NCBI GenBank assembly: GCA_902776765.1
Contig: CACYRP010000029.1
Coordinates: 20,562 to 84,561, forward strand
Direction of reading: 5' to 3'
Origin: Fibrobacter succinogenes
GTDB taxonomy: Bacteria > Fibrobacterota > Fibrobacteria > Fibrobacterales > Fibrobacteraceae
Length of the DNA: 64,000 bases
Made by a program: the position numbers and the translations under genes. How positions within the stretch are numbered: position 1 is the stretch's first letter; every line of letters starts with the position of its first letter. The notes below the pieces were generated by a model. The model made no database searches and was not told the origin of the DNA. It saw only the letters and a program-made list of their open reading frames with translations. Shown here one piece after another: positions 1 to 8,434 of this stretch.

Positions 1-1
1 T

Positions 2-346
2 ATAGGTTGTAATATACAGGCTTTGATGAACTCTGGGGCCTACAAAGGTCATGAATGGTTCTTTATTTGTTTGATTATCTTTGAGTTTTATATTTTGTTT
101 GTATTTTTCCACTTGTATCCTAGAAAAGTTGAAATCCTTGAAGACGAATCTGTGCGCATTACTTTTTTACTTGGAAATTCTGTGGCATTGAAGCCCCATA
201 GATTTAAAATTATAAGATTGAAAGATCATATTCCATTTATTAAGGATTGGTCGGGTTTTGTGTTTGTTCGAGGTCGATTTTCTTTTTTCAGCCTTTCAAC
301 ATTTCCTGAACTGGAAAAGTATTTGAATATTAAGGGAGATGTATGA
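2..346 (+). CDS. Small membrane-associated protein, 5' end outside window
   Basis: The frame is open from base 2, so the gene probably begins before the window; a TTG at 23 and an ATG at 26 are only internal candidates. The visible part has one hydrophobic segment followed by a soluble tail of about 70 residues. That tail is clearly paralogous to the gene at 2379-2780: both read PRKVE-LEDESVRIT, then a GN-LKP-FKI stretch, and end with P-EKYL. The full-length paralog has an extra N-terminal hydrophobic segment, which supports truncation here. The conserved tail may be a small beta-rich domain. No known family recognised and no function assigned. Confidence 0.6.
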   Translation: MGCNIQALMNSGAYKGHEWFFICLIIFEFYILFVFFHLYPRKVEILEDESVRITFLLGNSVALKPHRFKIIRLKDHIPFIKDWSGFVFVRGRFSFFSLSTFPELEKYLNIKGDV

Positions 347-431
347 GTGGATGCGTTGCAAAAAATTGTATCTTTGCGTTAGAAAATTTTGAATGAACGA
401 AAAGTATTTAATCCAATAATAGAGGGGTCAA

Positions 432-1319
432 ATGAGCGAAGGAGAAAAAATTCAATTCACCGGCAACCTGGCTTTGCTTAGGGTTTGCGCTATCGTGTAC
501 ATTGTGAACTTGTTGAACCTTGTTATCAACATGGCTGTTATGGCAGGGCGTGGCGGATTTTTCAGTTCGCTGTGGAGTGCACTTACAACTTCATCGTTTG
601 AAGATTTGCTTGGAATGGGTGGGCTATTGATCGCGTCGGGAGTTTTCATTCCGTTTGTGTTGGGTGTTTTGGCCGTTGCTGTTTTATTTGCGCTAGGGGT
701 ATTTGCGTTTGTCAAAAAGAACGTAAAGGTTCTAAAAATATTGGCCGTGCTGTTCCTAATTTGGGCTGTCTTGGGTGCTTTCGCCATCAGTTCCATCAAT
801 GCTTTAACGGAAAATGAAATAAGACAAGTTAATATTGCCCAGAATCTCATTAACTTGATTTTTAACGTGAACATTGTCGTTGCTGTGGCGGCGTTCTTTG
901 TGGCTTCTAAAAAGCATGATGAAAGCGAGATTGCCATTGCAGATGAAACATTTAATTTAGGCTTATTCCGGCTTTGCGCAGTCTGTTTTATTGTAAGCGG
1001 ATTGAACAGCTTGGCGAATTTTGTTTTTATGCAGCCACCCCTTTTTCAACTTGCTTTCTTTGGAGTTGTGAATCTAGCGGTCGGTACATTTGCGCTTGTC
1101 AAAAAGAATGCGATTGTTCTGATGGCGGGTTCTTTAATGATGTTTGTTCAAATTTTATTGAACGTAATGTATTTTGTTCGCGTTTCTGAAATGGATTCTT
1201 ATGTTGCGTTCACGTTTATTTTCCATACCCTTTTCAATACGTCAACTGTGGTTGCTATTGCGGTATTCTTCATTAAACCCGAGTGGGTGAAATCTTGCTT
1301 GCAGAAAATGAAAGGGTGA
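432..1319 (+). CDS. Polytopic membrane protein with two internal repeats
   Basis: A 295-residue hydrophobic protein with about eight predicted membrane helices. It consists of two copies of a unit of roughly 135 residues. Each unit opens with NLALLRVCA-like residues, has a middle A-G-FA-VKKN-VL segment, and ends with VVA-A-FF followed by a short polar tail. The next gene, starting 4 bp downstream, contains two more copies, so the pair carries four. The start at 432 is preceded by a purine-rich AGAGGGG. No characterised family recognised. The repeated four-helix units with a conserved basic VKKN loop suggest a structural or transport-like membrane protein, but no function can be given. Confidence 0.75.
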   Translation: MSEGEKIQFTGNLALLRVCAIVYIVNLLNLVINMAVMAGRGGFFSSLWSALTTSSFEDLLGMGGLLIASGVFIPFVLGVLAVAVLFALGVFAFVKKNVKVLKILAVLFLIWAVLGAFAISSINALTENEIRQVNIAQNLINLIFNVNIVVAVAAFFVASKKHDESEIAIADETFNLGLFRLCAVCFIVSGLNSLANFVFMQPPLFQLAFFGVVNLAVGTFALVKKNAIVLMAGSLMMFVQILLNVMYFVRVSEMDSYVAFTFIFHTLFNTSTVVAIAVFFIKPEWVKSCLQKMKG

Positions 1320-1322
1320 ATT

Positions 1323-2138
1323 ATGAATTTGGCGTTACTTAGAGTTTGTGCGGCTGTCATGATTATGAGCTCGTTGTATAATATTGCGAGTCTATTTTTC
1401 AATATGTTTACGGCCGAAATGACGGGAGATGTCAACCCTATAGGATTTTTTATTGCATCACTTCTTTTGTGCGTGATTATTTTTGCATTAGGAACAGTCG
1501 CACTTGTTAAACAGAATGTGTTGGTTTTGAAAATCTACGCTGTGTGTGTAGTCGTTTCTATTTTGGGTGGAACCGTAGTAGACATCATGAACTTTAATCG
1601 CTTGCCGCTTGGTGTTAGCTATAGTCATCTCTTTAACAGTCTGCTTGAACGAATTGTGACCCCCATGATAGTTTTTGTTGTTGCCGTATTTTTCATTAAA
1701 CCAAGAACGGCTACACGATTTGGCTTGCTTCAATTTTGCGCGGCATTCTTTTTGGTCGATGGGGCAAATGACGTCATTAAATCTGTTGTGAGGTTGTTTA
1801 GTAAAGATGCGGAAAATCTTGTGGAATCATTTTCCATTGTGAATGCAGCGTTGATTTTATTACCTATTGCAGTAGGGGTGTTCGCGATTGTCAAAAGAAA
1901 TTCTCTGGTATTGAAAATTTATGCAGTGATTGCGTTTGTCGAAGTTTTATGGGGCTCGCTAGGATATATGTGCAAAAACATGTATGGAGGCTATTATGTT
2001 GTCAATGCTTTTATTGGACTGATGTTCAGCACATTCTTTGTCGTTTGCGTAGCGACATTCTTTATCGAACCCGAGGAAACTCGCGTGTGTTTTAACAAAG
2101 TGAAACGGATTGTGCTTAGGTGGAAAAGTTTAACCTAA
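1323..2138 (+). CDS. Polytopic membrane protein, paralog of upstream gene
   Basis: A 271-residue membrane protein made of two copies of the same repeat seen in the gene ending at 1319. Repeat starts read NLALLRVCAAV and RFGLLQFCAAF; mid-repeat segments read ALGTVALVKQN and AVGVFAIVKRN; repeat ends read VVAVFFIKP and VCVATFFIEP. The stop of the upstream gene lies 3 bp before this ATG, and the ribosome site (AAAGGGTG) is inside the upstream gene's end, so the two are almost certainly co-transcribed. Probably arose by tandem duplication of a two-repeat ancestor. Function unknown. Confidence 0.75.
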   Translation: MNLALLRVCAAVMIMSSLYNIASLFFNMFTAEMTGDVNPIGFFIASLLLCVIIFALGTVALVKQNVLVLKIYAVCVVVSILGGTVVDIMNFNRLPLGVSYSHLFNSLLERIVTPMIVFVVAVFFIKPRTATRFGLLQFCAAFFLVDGANDVIKSVVRLFSKDAENLVESFSIVNAALILLPIAVGVFAIVKRNSLVLKIYAVIAFVEVLWGSLGYMCKNMYGGYYVVNAFIGLMFSTFFVVCVATFFIEPEETRVCFNKVKRIVLRWKSLT

Positions 2139-2307
2139 GTAATGCGAATGATTGCAATTGAGTTGTTTATCTATATAAATGTATAACTATTGACTTTGAT
2201 GATTTCTTTGTAAGGATTTTTTTTCAAAGTCTGCTGAAAATGGGATTTTTTTTATAAATTGTAAAGTATATTTTTGTAAAAATTGTTAATTTAAATGTAT
2301 TACCTTG

Positions 2308-2336
2308 TTGACACTTTTTAGAATAAGTTTTATATT
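2308..2336 (+). promoter_or_regulatory. Sigma-70-type promoter for the 2379 gene
   Basis: TTGACA at 2308-2313 and TATATT at 2331-2336 are separated by exactly 17 bp in an AT-rich 240-bp gap. A start near 2343 would give a leader of about 36 nt before the ATG at 2379. This is among the best consensus matches in the window. Confidence 0.7.
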
Positions 2337-2378
2337 ACTTGTAGACGTTTTTCATTTGTTTTAATTCGGGGATTCGAA

Positions 2379-2780
2379 ATGAAAAAGGAAAAAGTCTATA
2401 TATCACAAAGTAATGGGTTGACAGTTGGCTCTCTGGGGCTATTCTTATTTGGCGTGTATATGCTTGCCAAGCCGATTTTTCCAGATGCTGCAATCTATGA
2501 AGAATACGGCGATTGCTGGATCCTCAGGGAAATATTTTTTCTTTACTGTTGTTTTATGGCGCTTAATTCGTCGCCAAGGAAAGTTGAATTTTTAGAAGAT
2601 GAATCCGTTCGTATTACTTTTATTTTAGGGAATACGATAACGCTAAAGCCAGGTGCCTTCAAAATCGAGCGTGGGGCTGATTTGGAAGGCAAGTGGATTG
2701 GTGTCTTACGGTTCCATGGCAGATTGGTTGTGTTTTCCGCGAAATCGTATCCAGAATTTGAAAAGTATTTGGTGGAGTGA
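2379..2780 (+). CDS. Small membrane-associated protein, paralog of the gene at the left edge
   Basis: A 133-residue protein with two hydrophobic segments (about residues 14-32 and 48-62) followed by a soluble tail. The tail (PRKVEFLEDESVRITFILGN onward) is paralogous to that of the partial gene ending at 346, so two members of this family bracket the repeat-protein pair at 432-2138. It has its own strong promoter at 2308-2336. It converges on the radical SAM gene, with only 8 bp between the two stop codons. No known family recognised. Confidence 0.7.
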   Translation: MKKEKVYISQSNGLTVGSLGLFLFGVYMLAKPIFPDAAIYEEYGDCWILREIFFLYCCFMALNSSPRKVEFLEDESVRITFILGNTITLKPGAFKIERGADLEGKWIGVLRFHGRLVVFSAKSYPEFEKYLVE

Positions 2781-2788
2781 AATTTAAC

Positions 2789-3448
2789 TTACGTCTCGAA
2801 CGGCCTGACTCTCAGCGTGACGCCGAGCTCTTCGCAAATCTTGCGGCATCGTTCTATTTTTTCTTCGGGCATGACTTTTTCGACAACGGTCATCACCACG
2901 TTCGGAACGTGGAACTTGGCGAGCGCTGCGAATTCTTTCAGTGCGTCAAACGACTTGATGCCAAATCTCGAACGCGTGAGTTCGAGGAATTCTTCGGCGT
3001 CAGGGGCGTTCAACGAAATCGAAACGGTGTCGAATCGGCCTTCTAGCTGTTCAGTGATGTCTTCGCCGTGAATCAAGTTTGCGAGCCCGTTCGTGTTGAG
3101 ACGGACTTTTAATTTCGGGTATTTCTCTTTCAGCAAGTCGATGACTTTGCATACGTCGTGCAAGCGTTCGAGCGGTTCGCCGTAACCGCAAAATACGAGT
3201 TCGTTAATGACGGAAAGGTCGTAATGCGAAAAGATTTCCATGACTTTTTCGACGCTGGGTTCGCCGCCTTTGAGCCAGAGTGTATTACCTTCCATCATCT
3301 TCTTTGTCTGGCGTAGGCAAAAGACGCAACTGCAAGGGCAGCGGTTGGTCATGTTCACGTAAATGTTCTTGCCTGTGATATCACCACTGTTGGCAATATC
3401 CAAGTAGCCGGCTTCCCCGACTTTCCCAGTAACGGTATATACGATCAT
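2789..3448 (-). CDS. Radical SAM protein, TatD-associated type
   Basis: A 219-residue compact radical SAM protein. Near residue 35 the motif NRCPCSCVFC supplies the three iron-sulfur cysteines in CxxxCxxC spacing. LWLKGGEPSVE and ELVFCGYGEPLERL follow in the order typical of the family annotated as radical SAM protein, TatD family-associated. The family's reaction is unknown. This start abuts the stop of the kinase gene (base 3449) and its GGAGG ribosome site lies inside the kinase gene, so translation is coupled. It is the last gene of a three-gene minus-strand operon with a kinase and a permease. No tatD is visible nearby. Confidence 0.85.
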   Translation of the reverse strand: MIVYTVTGKVGEAGYLDIANSGDITGKNIYVNMTNRCPCSCVFCLRQTKKMMEGNTLWLKGGEPSVEKVMEIFSHYDLSVINELVFCGYGEPLERLHDVCKVIDLLKEKYPKLKVRLNTNGLANLIHGEDITEQLEGRFDTVSISLNAPDAEEFLELTRSRFGIKSFDALKEFAALAKFHVPNVVMTVVEKVMPEEKIERCRKICEELGVTLRVRPFET

Positions 3449-4279
3449 TTAATCCTCCATCAAGTCGCGGAGATACATTTCAAAGCAAAGTCCCCAATGC
3501 GTAGGGACGTTGTTGTCTTCGCAGTAGCGCAGGCATTTAGAGACGAATTCCGCAGCCTTTTTGACGGACTCGTAAAAATCATGACCGTTCAAGTACATGC
3601 CTGCAATGATTGAACTGATAACGTCACCGGTTCCGCTGCGGTCGCCGCCGATGCGGTCCACCATCACGATTCGCGGCTCTTCGCCTTTGCTATAGACGTA
3701 GTTCATGATTTGCTTGCTGTTGTAACGGATGCCTGTCACAACGATATGTTCTGGGCCCTGTTCTACAAGCTTCTGGCACATGCAGGCAAGCTCTGCGTCG
3801 TTGAATCCTTCTTCGCGGTATTTGACGTCGGTCAAGGTGCAAAGTTCGGTGAGATTCGGCGTCAAGATGTCGGCGTAATGAACGAGCGCTTTCATCTTTT
3901 CGCACAAACTAGGCGTGTATGTTTCGTAAAGCCTGCCGTAGTCGCCCATCACCGGGTCCACTAATGTGAACGTGCCGTTTTTCTTGAATGTCTTGAAAAA
4001 GTCTATCACGATATCGACTTGTTCTTCGGAACCGAGGAACCCGGAAGCGATAGCGTCGAATGTTAAATTCAAATCCTTGTAGGTTTGAATGTAATCGCGC
4101 ATTTTTGAAGTGTAATCGTCGAAGTAATATTCAGGGAACTGCGTGTGTGCCGAAAGAACTGCAGTTGGCACGGTAACCGCTTGGATTTTCATAGCCGAAA
4201 CGATCGGTGCCATAACTGCGATGGAACACCGACCAAATCCTGTAACATCATTAATTAACGCGATTTTTTTCTGAGGCAT
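3449..4279 (-). CDS. pdxK: Pyridoxal/pyridoxamine kinase-like ribokinase-family kinase
   Basis: A 276-residue kinase of the ribokinase superfamily, PdxK/PdxY branch. The N-terminus has the INDVTGFGRCSIAV pattern of pyridoxal kinases. LVDPVMGDYGRLY is in the middle, and the anion-hole and catalytic motif GTGD (in GGDRSGTGDVISS) lies near residue 215. Family members phosphorylate vitamin B6 vitamers, and some also act on hydroxymethylpyrimidine. GTGD rather than the GTGC of ThiD favours a B6 substrate. It lies between an NCS1 permease upstream and a radical SAM protein downstream, suggesting import plus phosphorylation of a cofactor precursor. The symbol is given on family resemblance; the substrate is not proven. 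Confidence 0.8.
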   Translation of the reverse strand: MPQKKIALINDVTGFGRCSIAVMAPIVSAMKIQAVTVPTAVLSAHTQFPEYYFDDYTSKMRDYIQTYKDLNLTFDAIASGFLGSEEQVDIVIDFFKTFKKNGTFTLVDPVMGDYGRLYETYTPSLCEKMKALVHYADILTPNLTELCTLTDVKYREEGFNDAELACMCQKLVEQGPEHIVVTGIRYNSKQIMNYVYSKGEEPRIVMVDRIGGDRSGTGDVISSIIAGMYLNGHDFYESVKKAAEFVSKCLRYCEDNNVPTHWGLCFEMYLRDLMED

Positions 4280-4306
4280 GGCAGACTATAATTTAAAAAA
4301 TGTAGA

Positions 4307-4353
4307 AGTCATTCTCGACCCTGGAGCGTAGCGATAGGGGAGGGAATCCATAC
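4307..4353. repeat. Dispersed intergenic repeat, GGATTCCCTCCCC type
   Basis: The stretch between the permease and kinase genes reads, on the minus strand, as a GGATTCCCTCCCCTATCGC-type element ending in a GAATGAC-like edge. Its edge words resemble the GTCATCC/GGATGAC palindromes elsewhere in this window. It lies inside the operon, so it would be transcribed between cytX and the kinase gene. Confidence 0.45.
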
Positions 4354-4356
4354 GGT

Positions 4357-5550
4357 TTATTTTCTCTCCGACAGTACCCGCACGGATGCAAATGCTGCTG
4401 AAACGATGACTGCAAGGAGGGTCGGGCCGAGGAAAACAGAATCGAAACGTTCTGCAACTTGATAGGCGATAAAGCCCGCGAGCCAAGCGAAGATGTTCCA
4501 GAGCCAAACGCCGAGCGATTCAGTGCGTTCCTTGGAGAAGTAGAACGAAACGAGGAGAACGGCGGCCATCGGGGCGAACACCGAAGCGATCAGGTAAAGG
4601 AAGCTGATGTAGTGGTCCATGATTCCCGAGATAGCGAGCGCGGCGCTCAAGAAGCTCACGACGACACCTGCAATTTTTGGATTTATTTTATTGTAAATTG
4701 CCTTGGAAGATTCGCCTGCGGAGTTTGCTGCAAGGAAGTTTGTCGTCACGGTCGAAAGCACCACGATGATGATTCCCGGAATGCCGAGACCTGCAAGGAG
4801 AATGGCTTGCGCGATGTTGTTGCCTGCGCCAATGCCCGAAATTTCGATACCGATGATGTACATCCAGAGGCTTGTGAATGTGTAGGCGATTGCAGAAATT
4901 GCCGATGCTTTCACGGGCTTTTCGGCGTCCTTCGTGTAGTCCGAAATCACTGGCAACCAGGAAATCGGCATGGCGATGGATATTTCGAAAATGTTCCAGA
5001 ACTTGAGCGCGGTCGCGGCAGTTCCCGCGGCAGTTGCTCCGGCAGCGCTTGAACCGCTGTCGAGTCCAAACAACTTCACAGAAAGAATCGCGAGCAAAAC
5101 GGCGAGGGCTGCCATCACGATTGTCGTCACGTTGGCGGAACGGCGGATGCCTACGTAAACCCAGGCGGCGATAAGTGCTGCGAGAATTACGCAAGTCAAG
5201 GGGAATGAAATCGGCAAGTTGAGCCCAGCCAATGCCGAAGCGCCCTGAGCGTTCAAGACCGCGACCCAGGCGAGCAACTGGAATGTGTTCAGCGCGGCGA
5301 AGAACTTGGAACCGTATTTGCCGAATGAGGATTTGGTCGTTTCCATGGCGTTCAGGCGAACGCGCGCGCCGATGAGGCCCACGAAAAAGAGCAATATGCC
5401 GCCCAGAATGTGCCCAAGTACGAGCGGGAGCCAAAGCGAATCCCTTGCGGCGGCAGCGCCAATTTCTATACCCGTTTCGATTTCGGAAACGGAGATGGCG
5501 ACGCCAAACCAGATAATACCATTTGCAAAAAGTCCTGTGCGTTTTTCCAT
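4357..5550 (-). CDS. cytX: NCS1-family permease, CytX-like
   Basis: A 397-residue integral membrane protein of the nucleobase-cation symporter-1 (purine/cytosine permease) family, closest in appearance to CytX-type putative hydroxymethylpyrimidine transporters. The N-terminus carries NGIIWFGVAISVSEIETG, and about twelve hydrophobic segments follow. I chose the ATG at 5550 because AGGAGG sits 8 bp upstream; a longer frame to 5607 runs into repeat DNA. Fungal NCS1 members also move vitamin B6, which fits the adjacent pyridoxal-kinase-like gene, so the cargo may be a B6 or thiamine precursor. A promoter block nearly identical to that of metE lies at 5698-5740. I found no TPP riboswitch core in the leader. 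Confidence 0.82.
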   Translation of the reverse strand: MEKRTGLFANGIIWFGVAISVSEIETGIEIGAAAARDSLWLPLVLGHILGGILLFFVGLIGARVRLNAMETTKSSFGKYGSKFFAALNTFQLLAWVAVLNAQGASALAGLNLPISFPLTCVILAALIAAWVYVGIRRSANVTTIVMAALAVLLAILSVKLFGLDSGSSAAGATAAGTAATALKFWNIFEISIAMPISWLPVISDYTKDAEKPVKASAISAIAYTFTSLWMYIIGIEISGIGAGNNIAQAILLAGLGIPGIIIVVLSTVTTNFLAANSAGESSKAIYNKINPKIAGVVVSFLSAALAISGIMDHYISFLYLIASVFAPMAAVLLVSFYFSKERTESLGVWLWNIFAWLAGFIAYQVAERFDSVFLGPTLLAVIVSAAFASVRVLSERK

Positions 5551-5569
5551 GTTACGCCTCCTGTTGTTT

Positions 5570-5636
5570 GTCATCCCGGACTCCGTTCTGGGATGACCTT
5601 TCAGCATGTCACCCCGGCCACTGTGCCGGGGTCGCC
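5570..5636. repeat. Two palindromic repeats in the cytX leader
   Basis: Two consecutive hairpin-forming elements lie between the cytX promoter block and its ATG. The first (5570-5597) begins GTCATCCCGG and ends CTGGGATGAC; the second (5608-5636) begins GTCACCCCGG and ends CCGGGGTCGCC. Both belong to the dispersed palindrome family of this window. Transcribed, they would fold just upstream of the ribosome site. Confidence 0.6.
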
Positions 5637-5697
5637 TTTATTTCAAATGCGGCACAAAGATAGCAATGGGGTGGGGTGGTCGCAAGCCCTATTATAT

Positions 5698-5740
5698 ATA
5701 CTACTTTTTTATGCTTTGTTATAGATTTTTACTATAGAAA
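5698..5740 (-). promoter_or_regulatory. Putative LysR operator/promoter of the cytX operon
   Basis: This block matches the metE/lysR intergenic block (8366-8408) over about 42 bp with one gap: ATACTA-TTTTTTATGC, a short variable stretch, ATAGATTTTT, then CTAT. The core is an interrupted palindrome (TATAG at 5720-5724, CTATA at 5732-5736) with the ATAG-N7-CTAT layout of a LysR T-N11-A site. Read on the minus strand, a TATAAT box lies just downstream of the block (5691-5696). The -35 region is poor, as expected of an activator-dependent promoter. Regulator identity is inferred. Confidence 0.6.
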
Positions 5741-6023
5741 ATGGGAGGTGATAGTTTATACTTAGTACGTGGTTTTTGTAATGTTTGATAGAATGCAATG
5801 TCGAAGCATGATTCGCTATCTTCCGGCAATAGGAAATCCCCGCGGCATTATGCACACGGGGATTGATTCGTTTACCGTCATTGCAAGGGTTTGATCGATA
5901 GACTAGAGCGAACTTAGAATCTGTCTATCAATGAAGATAGTTGTAGCCTTGCAACGACAGTAGAGGTGTAACTTTTTTGCGAATTGTCATCCTCGTGAAT
6001 ACGAGGATCCATACATATTTTCA
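5741..6023. other. Non-coding gap with stem-loops and one palindromic repeat
   Basis: There is no gene in this part of the metE-cytX interval. It contains an 8-bp stem AATCCCCG/CGGGGATT (5835-5842 and 5857-5864), and a larger inverted repeat with outer arms TTGCAAGG/CCTTGCAA (5881-5888 and 5947-5954) and inner arms GATAGAC/GTCTATC (5897-5903 and 5923-5929). A GTCATCC...GGATCC repeat lies at 5985-6014. All are downstream of metE, so they may form its 3' untranslated region. I recognise no known riboswitch or small RNA. Confidence 0.5.
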
Positions 6024-8294
6024 CTACTTCTCTTCGCGGAGTTTCTTGGCGGCGGCGACGAGATTCTTGAGGCTTGCCGTGGTTTCGGTTTCACCGCGGG
6101 TCTTGAGGCCGCAATCGGGGTTCACCCACACGTTTTCTTGCGGGACCTTCGCGATAATCTTGTGGAGAGCATCGACGATTTCCTGTTCGGACGGAACGCG
6201 CGGAGAGTGGATGTCGTAAACACCCGGGCCCACCTGCGTTTCGAACTTGGCGTCGTTCAAGGCGTCGAGCAGCTTGAGGTCAGAACGGCTGGCTTCGAAC
6301 GTGATCACGTCAGCGTCCATGTTGTCGATGTCGCGGACGATGTCGTTGAATTCGCTATAGCACATGTGCGTGTGGATCTGCGTTTCGGGCTTGACCTTGG
6401 CGTGAACCAAACGGAATGCCGGAATGGCCCAGTCGAGGTATTCCTTGTGCCAGTCGCTCTTGCGGAGCGGCAACTTTTCGCGGAGAGCGGCTTCGTCAAT
6501 CTGGATGATTCTGATGCCGTTCTTTTCGAGGTCCAAAACTTCGTCACGGATGGCGAGGCCAATCTGCTGAGCCTGCGTCTTGAGCGAAACATCTTCACGC
6601 GGGAAAGACCAGTTGAGGATTGTGACAGGCCCCGTAAGCATGCCCTTCACCGGCCTCTTGGTACAACTTTGTGCGAAAACGGACCATTCAACCGTAATCG
6701 GAGCGCTGCGGCTCACGTCTCCCCAAACGACAGGCGGCTTCACGCAACGGGTACCGTAGCTCTGCACCCAGGCGTTCTGCGTGAACACAAAGCCATCGAT
6801 CTTGGAACCGAAATATTCCACCATGTCATTACGTTCAAATTCACCGTGGACAATCACGTCGAGGCCAATTTCTTCCTGCAACTTGATGCATTCGGCAATC
6901 TTCTTCTGGTTGAATGCCACATACTGTTCCTTGGAAATTTCACCCTTGCGGAATGCGGCGCGGTTGGCGCGAACTTCGGCAGTCTGCGGGAAGGAGCCGA
7001 TTGTCGTTGTCGGGAATGCCGGCAACTTGAATTCTGCCTTTTGCACTTCGCGGCGTTCGAGACGGCTCGGCTTGCGTTCGAAATCAGCGGCAGAGAGAGC
7101 AGCAAGTTCTGCCTGAACCTTTTCGTTTGCCTGAACGCGAGCAGTTGCGAACAAAGCCTTGTTCTTGGCGAGTGCGTCTGCGTTAGCGCTTGCGAGTTCT
7201 GCAAGTTCCACGAGCTTTTCTTCGGCGAATGCGAAGTGCTTGAGAATGTCGGCTGAAAGCTTCTGTTCTGCGGCAACCGTGTAGGGCACATGCAGGAGAG
7301 AGCAAGAAGTGCCAACAACAACGTTTTCTGCAGCGACGACCTTTTTGATTTCGTCGAGGATGGCATTCTTCTGTGCGTAATCGGCGCGCCAGATGTTCTT
7401 GCCGTTTACAACGCCTGCTAAGAGGAGCGTGTTCTTTGGGAAACCTGTCTTCAAAAGTTCGAGAGACTTAAGACCTTCAACGAAATCCAAACCGATAGCG
7501 TCAAAGCCGAGGGCGGTCACATCCTGATAAACATCGCGGATGTCACCGAAGTAAGTCTGCAATGCAATCTTGAGGTTCTTCTTTTCGCCGATCTTTCTCA
7601 AGAGTTCTGCGTAAATTGTCTTGAAGAGTTCGCGTTCTTCTGCAGTCACATCGAAAACGAGAGCCGGTTCTGCGAACGAAATCCACTTGGCGCCTGCGGC
7701 GGCGAGCTTTTCGGCGAGTTCTGCGTAAGCGTTGACGGCTGCTGCGGCGAAGTCCTTGGCCTTCTTGTTGCCGTTGTAACGTGCAAGACGGAGGAATGTG
7801 TATGCACCAATCAACGTCGGAACGGATTCAATTCCGGCCGATTTGGCTTCGTTGAATTCTTCAACCGGCTTCTTGCCGACGAGCTTGAGCTCGGTAGCAT
7901 CGTCAATTTCAGGAACAATGTAATGATAGTTCGTATTGAACCACTTCTTCATCGGGAGGGCCTTCACATCGCCCTTTGCACCCTGGTAACCGTGGGCGGC
8001 GGCGAAATACTTTTCGAGCGTGCTCAATTCGAGGCTGCTGTAGCGTTCCGGAATGACGTTCAGCAAAAATGCAGTGTCGAGAACGTTGTCGTAGAAAGAA
8101 AAGTCGTTGGACGGGATGAACGAAATGTTGGCTTCGCGCTGCTTTTCCCAGCCGTAAAGACGGATTTCGGCGGCGACCTTCTGGAGTTCTGCTTCGGAGA
8201 TTTCGCCCTTGAAGAACTTTTCGCTTGCGAACTTGAGTTCACGATTCTTGCCAATACGCGGGAAACCAATTACAGAAGTGTTTTTCGTTGTCAT
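6024..8294 (-). CDS. metE: Cobalamin-independent methionine synthase
   Basis: A 756-residue full-length MetE, which transfers the methyl group of 5-methyltetrahydropteroyl-triglutamate to homocysteine. The N-terminal half begins with [17 protein letters not shown]. The catalytic C-terminal half begins near residue 425 at [12 protein letters not shown]. Zinc and substrate residues are visible in [25 protein letters not shown] (His and Cys ligands) and [10 protein letters not shown] (Cys ligand). It is divergent from a LysR gene across a 140-bp region containing a perfect 10-bp inverted repeat, the usual arrangement for MetR control of metE. With ahcY at the right end of the window it belongs to the methyl cycle. 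Confidence 0.97.
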   Translation of the reverse strand: MTTKNTSVIGFPRIGKNRELKFASEKFFKGEISEAELQKVAAEIRLYGWEKQREANISFIPSNDFSFYDNVLDTAFLLNVIPERYSSLELSTLEKYFAAAHGYQGAKGDVKALPMKKWFNTNYHYIVPEIDDATELKLVGKKPVEEFNEAKSAGIESVPTLIGAYTFLRLARYNGNKKAKDFAAAAVNAYAELAEKLAAAGAKWISFAEPALVFDVTAEERELFKTIYAELLRKIGEKKNLKIALQTYFGDIRDVYQDVTALGFDAIGLDFVEGLKSLELLKTGFPKNTLLLAGVVNGKNIWRADYAQKNAILDEIKKVVAAENVVVGTSCSLLHVPYTVAAEQKLSADILKHFAFAEEKLVELAELASANADALAKNKALFATARVQANEKVQAELAALSAADFERKPSRLERREVQKAEFKLPAFPTTTIGSFPQTAEVRANRAAFRKGEISKEQYVAFNQKKIAECIKLQEEIGLDVIVHGEFERNDMVEYFGSKIDGFVFTQNAWVQSYGTRCVKPPVVWGDVSRSAPITVEWSVFAQSCTKRPVKGMLTGPVTILNWSFPREDVSLKTQAQQIGLAIRDEVLDLEKNGIRIIQIDEAALREKLPLRKSDWHKEYLDWAIPAFRLVHAKVKPETQIHTHMCYSEFNDIVRDIDNMDADVITFEASRSDLKLLDALNDAKFETQVGPGVYDIHSPRVPSEQEIVDALHKIIAKVPQENVWVNPDCGLKTRGETETTASLKNLVAAAKKLREEK

Positions 8295-8365
8295 ATTAAT
8301 TAACCTACCTTTTTACTTTGTTTTTTGAACGCTCCAAATATACCTCCCTTTTTGTCATCGGTAAA

Positions 8366-8408
8366 ATACTATTTTTTATGCGTTCACCATAGATTTTTTC
8401 TATGGTGA
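8366..8408. promoter_or_regulatory. Putative LysR operator between metE and lysR
   Basis: A perfect inverted repeat TCACCATAGA-TTTTT-TCTATGGTGA lies at 8384-8408, preceded by ATACTATTTTTTATGC. The whole block recurs upstream of cytX (5698-5740) in the same orientation relative to the controlled minus-strand gene. Core spacing ATAG-N7-CTAT fits a LysR T-N11-A site. It lies 72-114 bp from the metE start and 27-69 bp from the lysR start, suiting both metE activation and autoregulation. Confidence 0.65.
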
Positions 8409-8434
8409 TTTATAACTAGCGATAAGGAAAACTT

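Noticed and set aside
4688..5434. 248-codon minus-strand frame inside cytX
   Set aside because: Out-of-frame Arg/His-rich translation of the permease gene.
5551..5760. TPP riboswitch upstream of cytX
   Set aside because: Expected because CytX-type genes are often thiamine controlled, but I found neither the CTGAGA nor the ACC-GATCTGGATAATGCC-type core on the relevant strand.
6138..7256. 372-codon + strand frame across metE
   Set aside because: Antisense shadow of metE; no family resemblance and no ribosome site.
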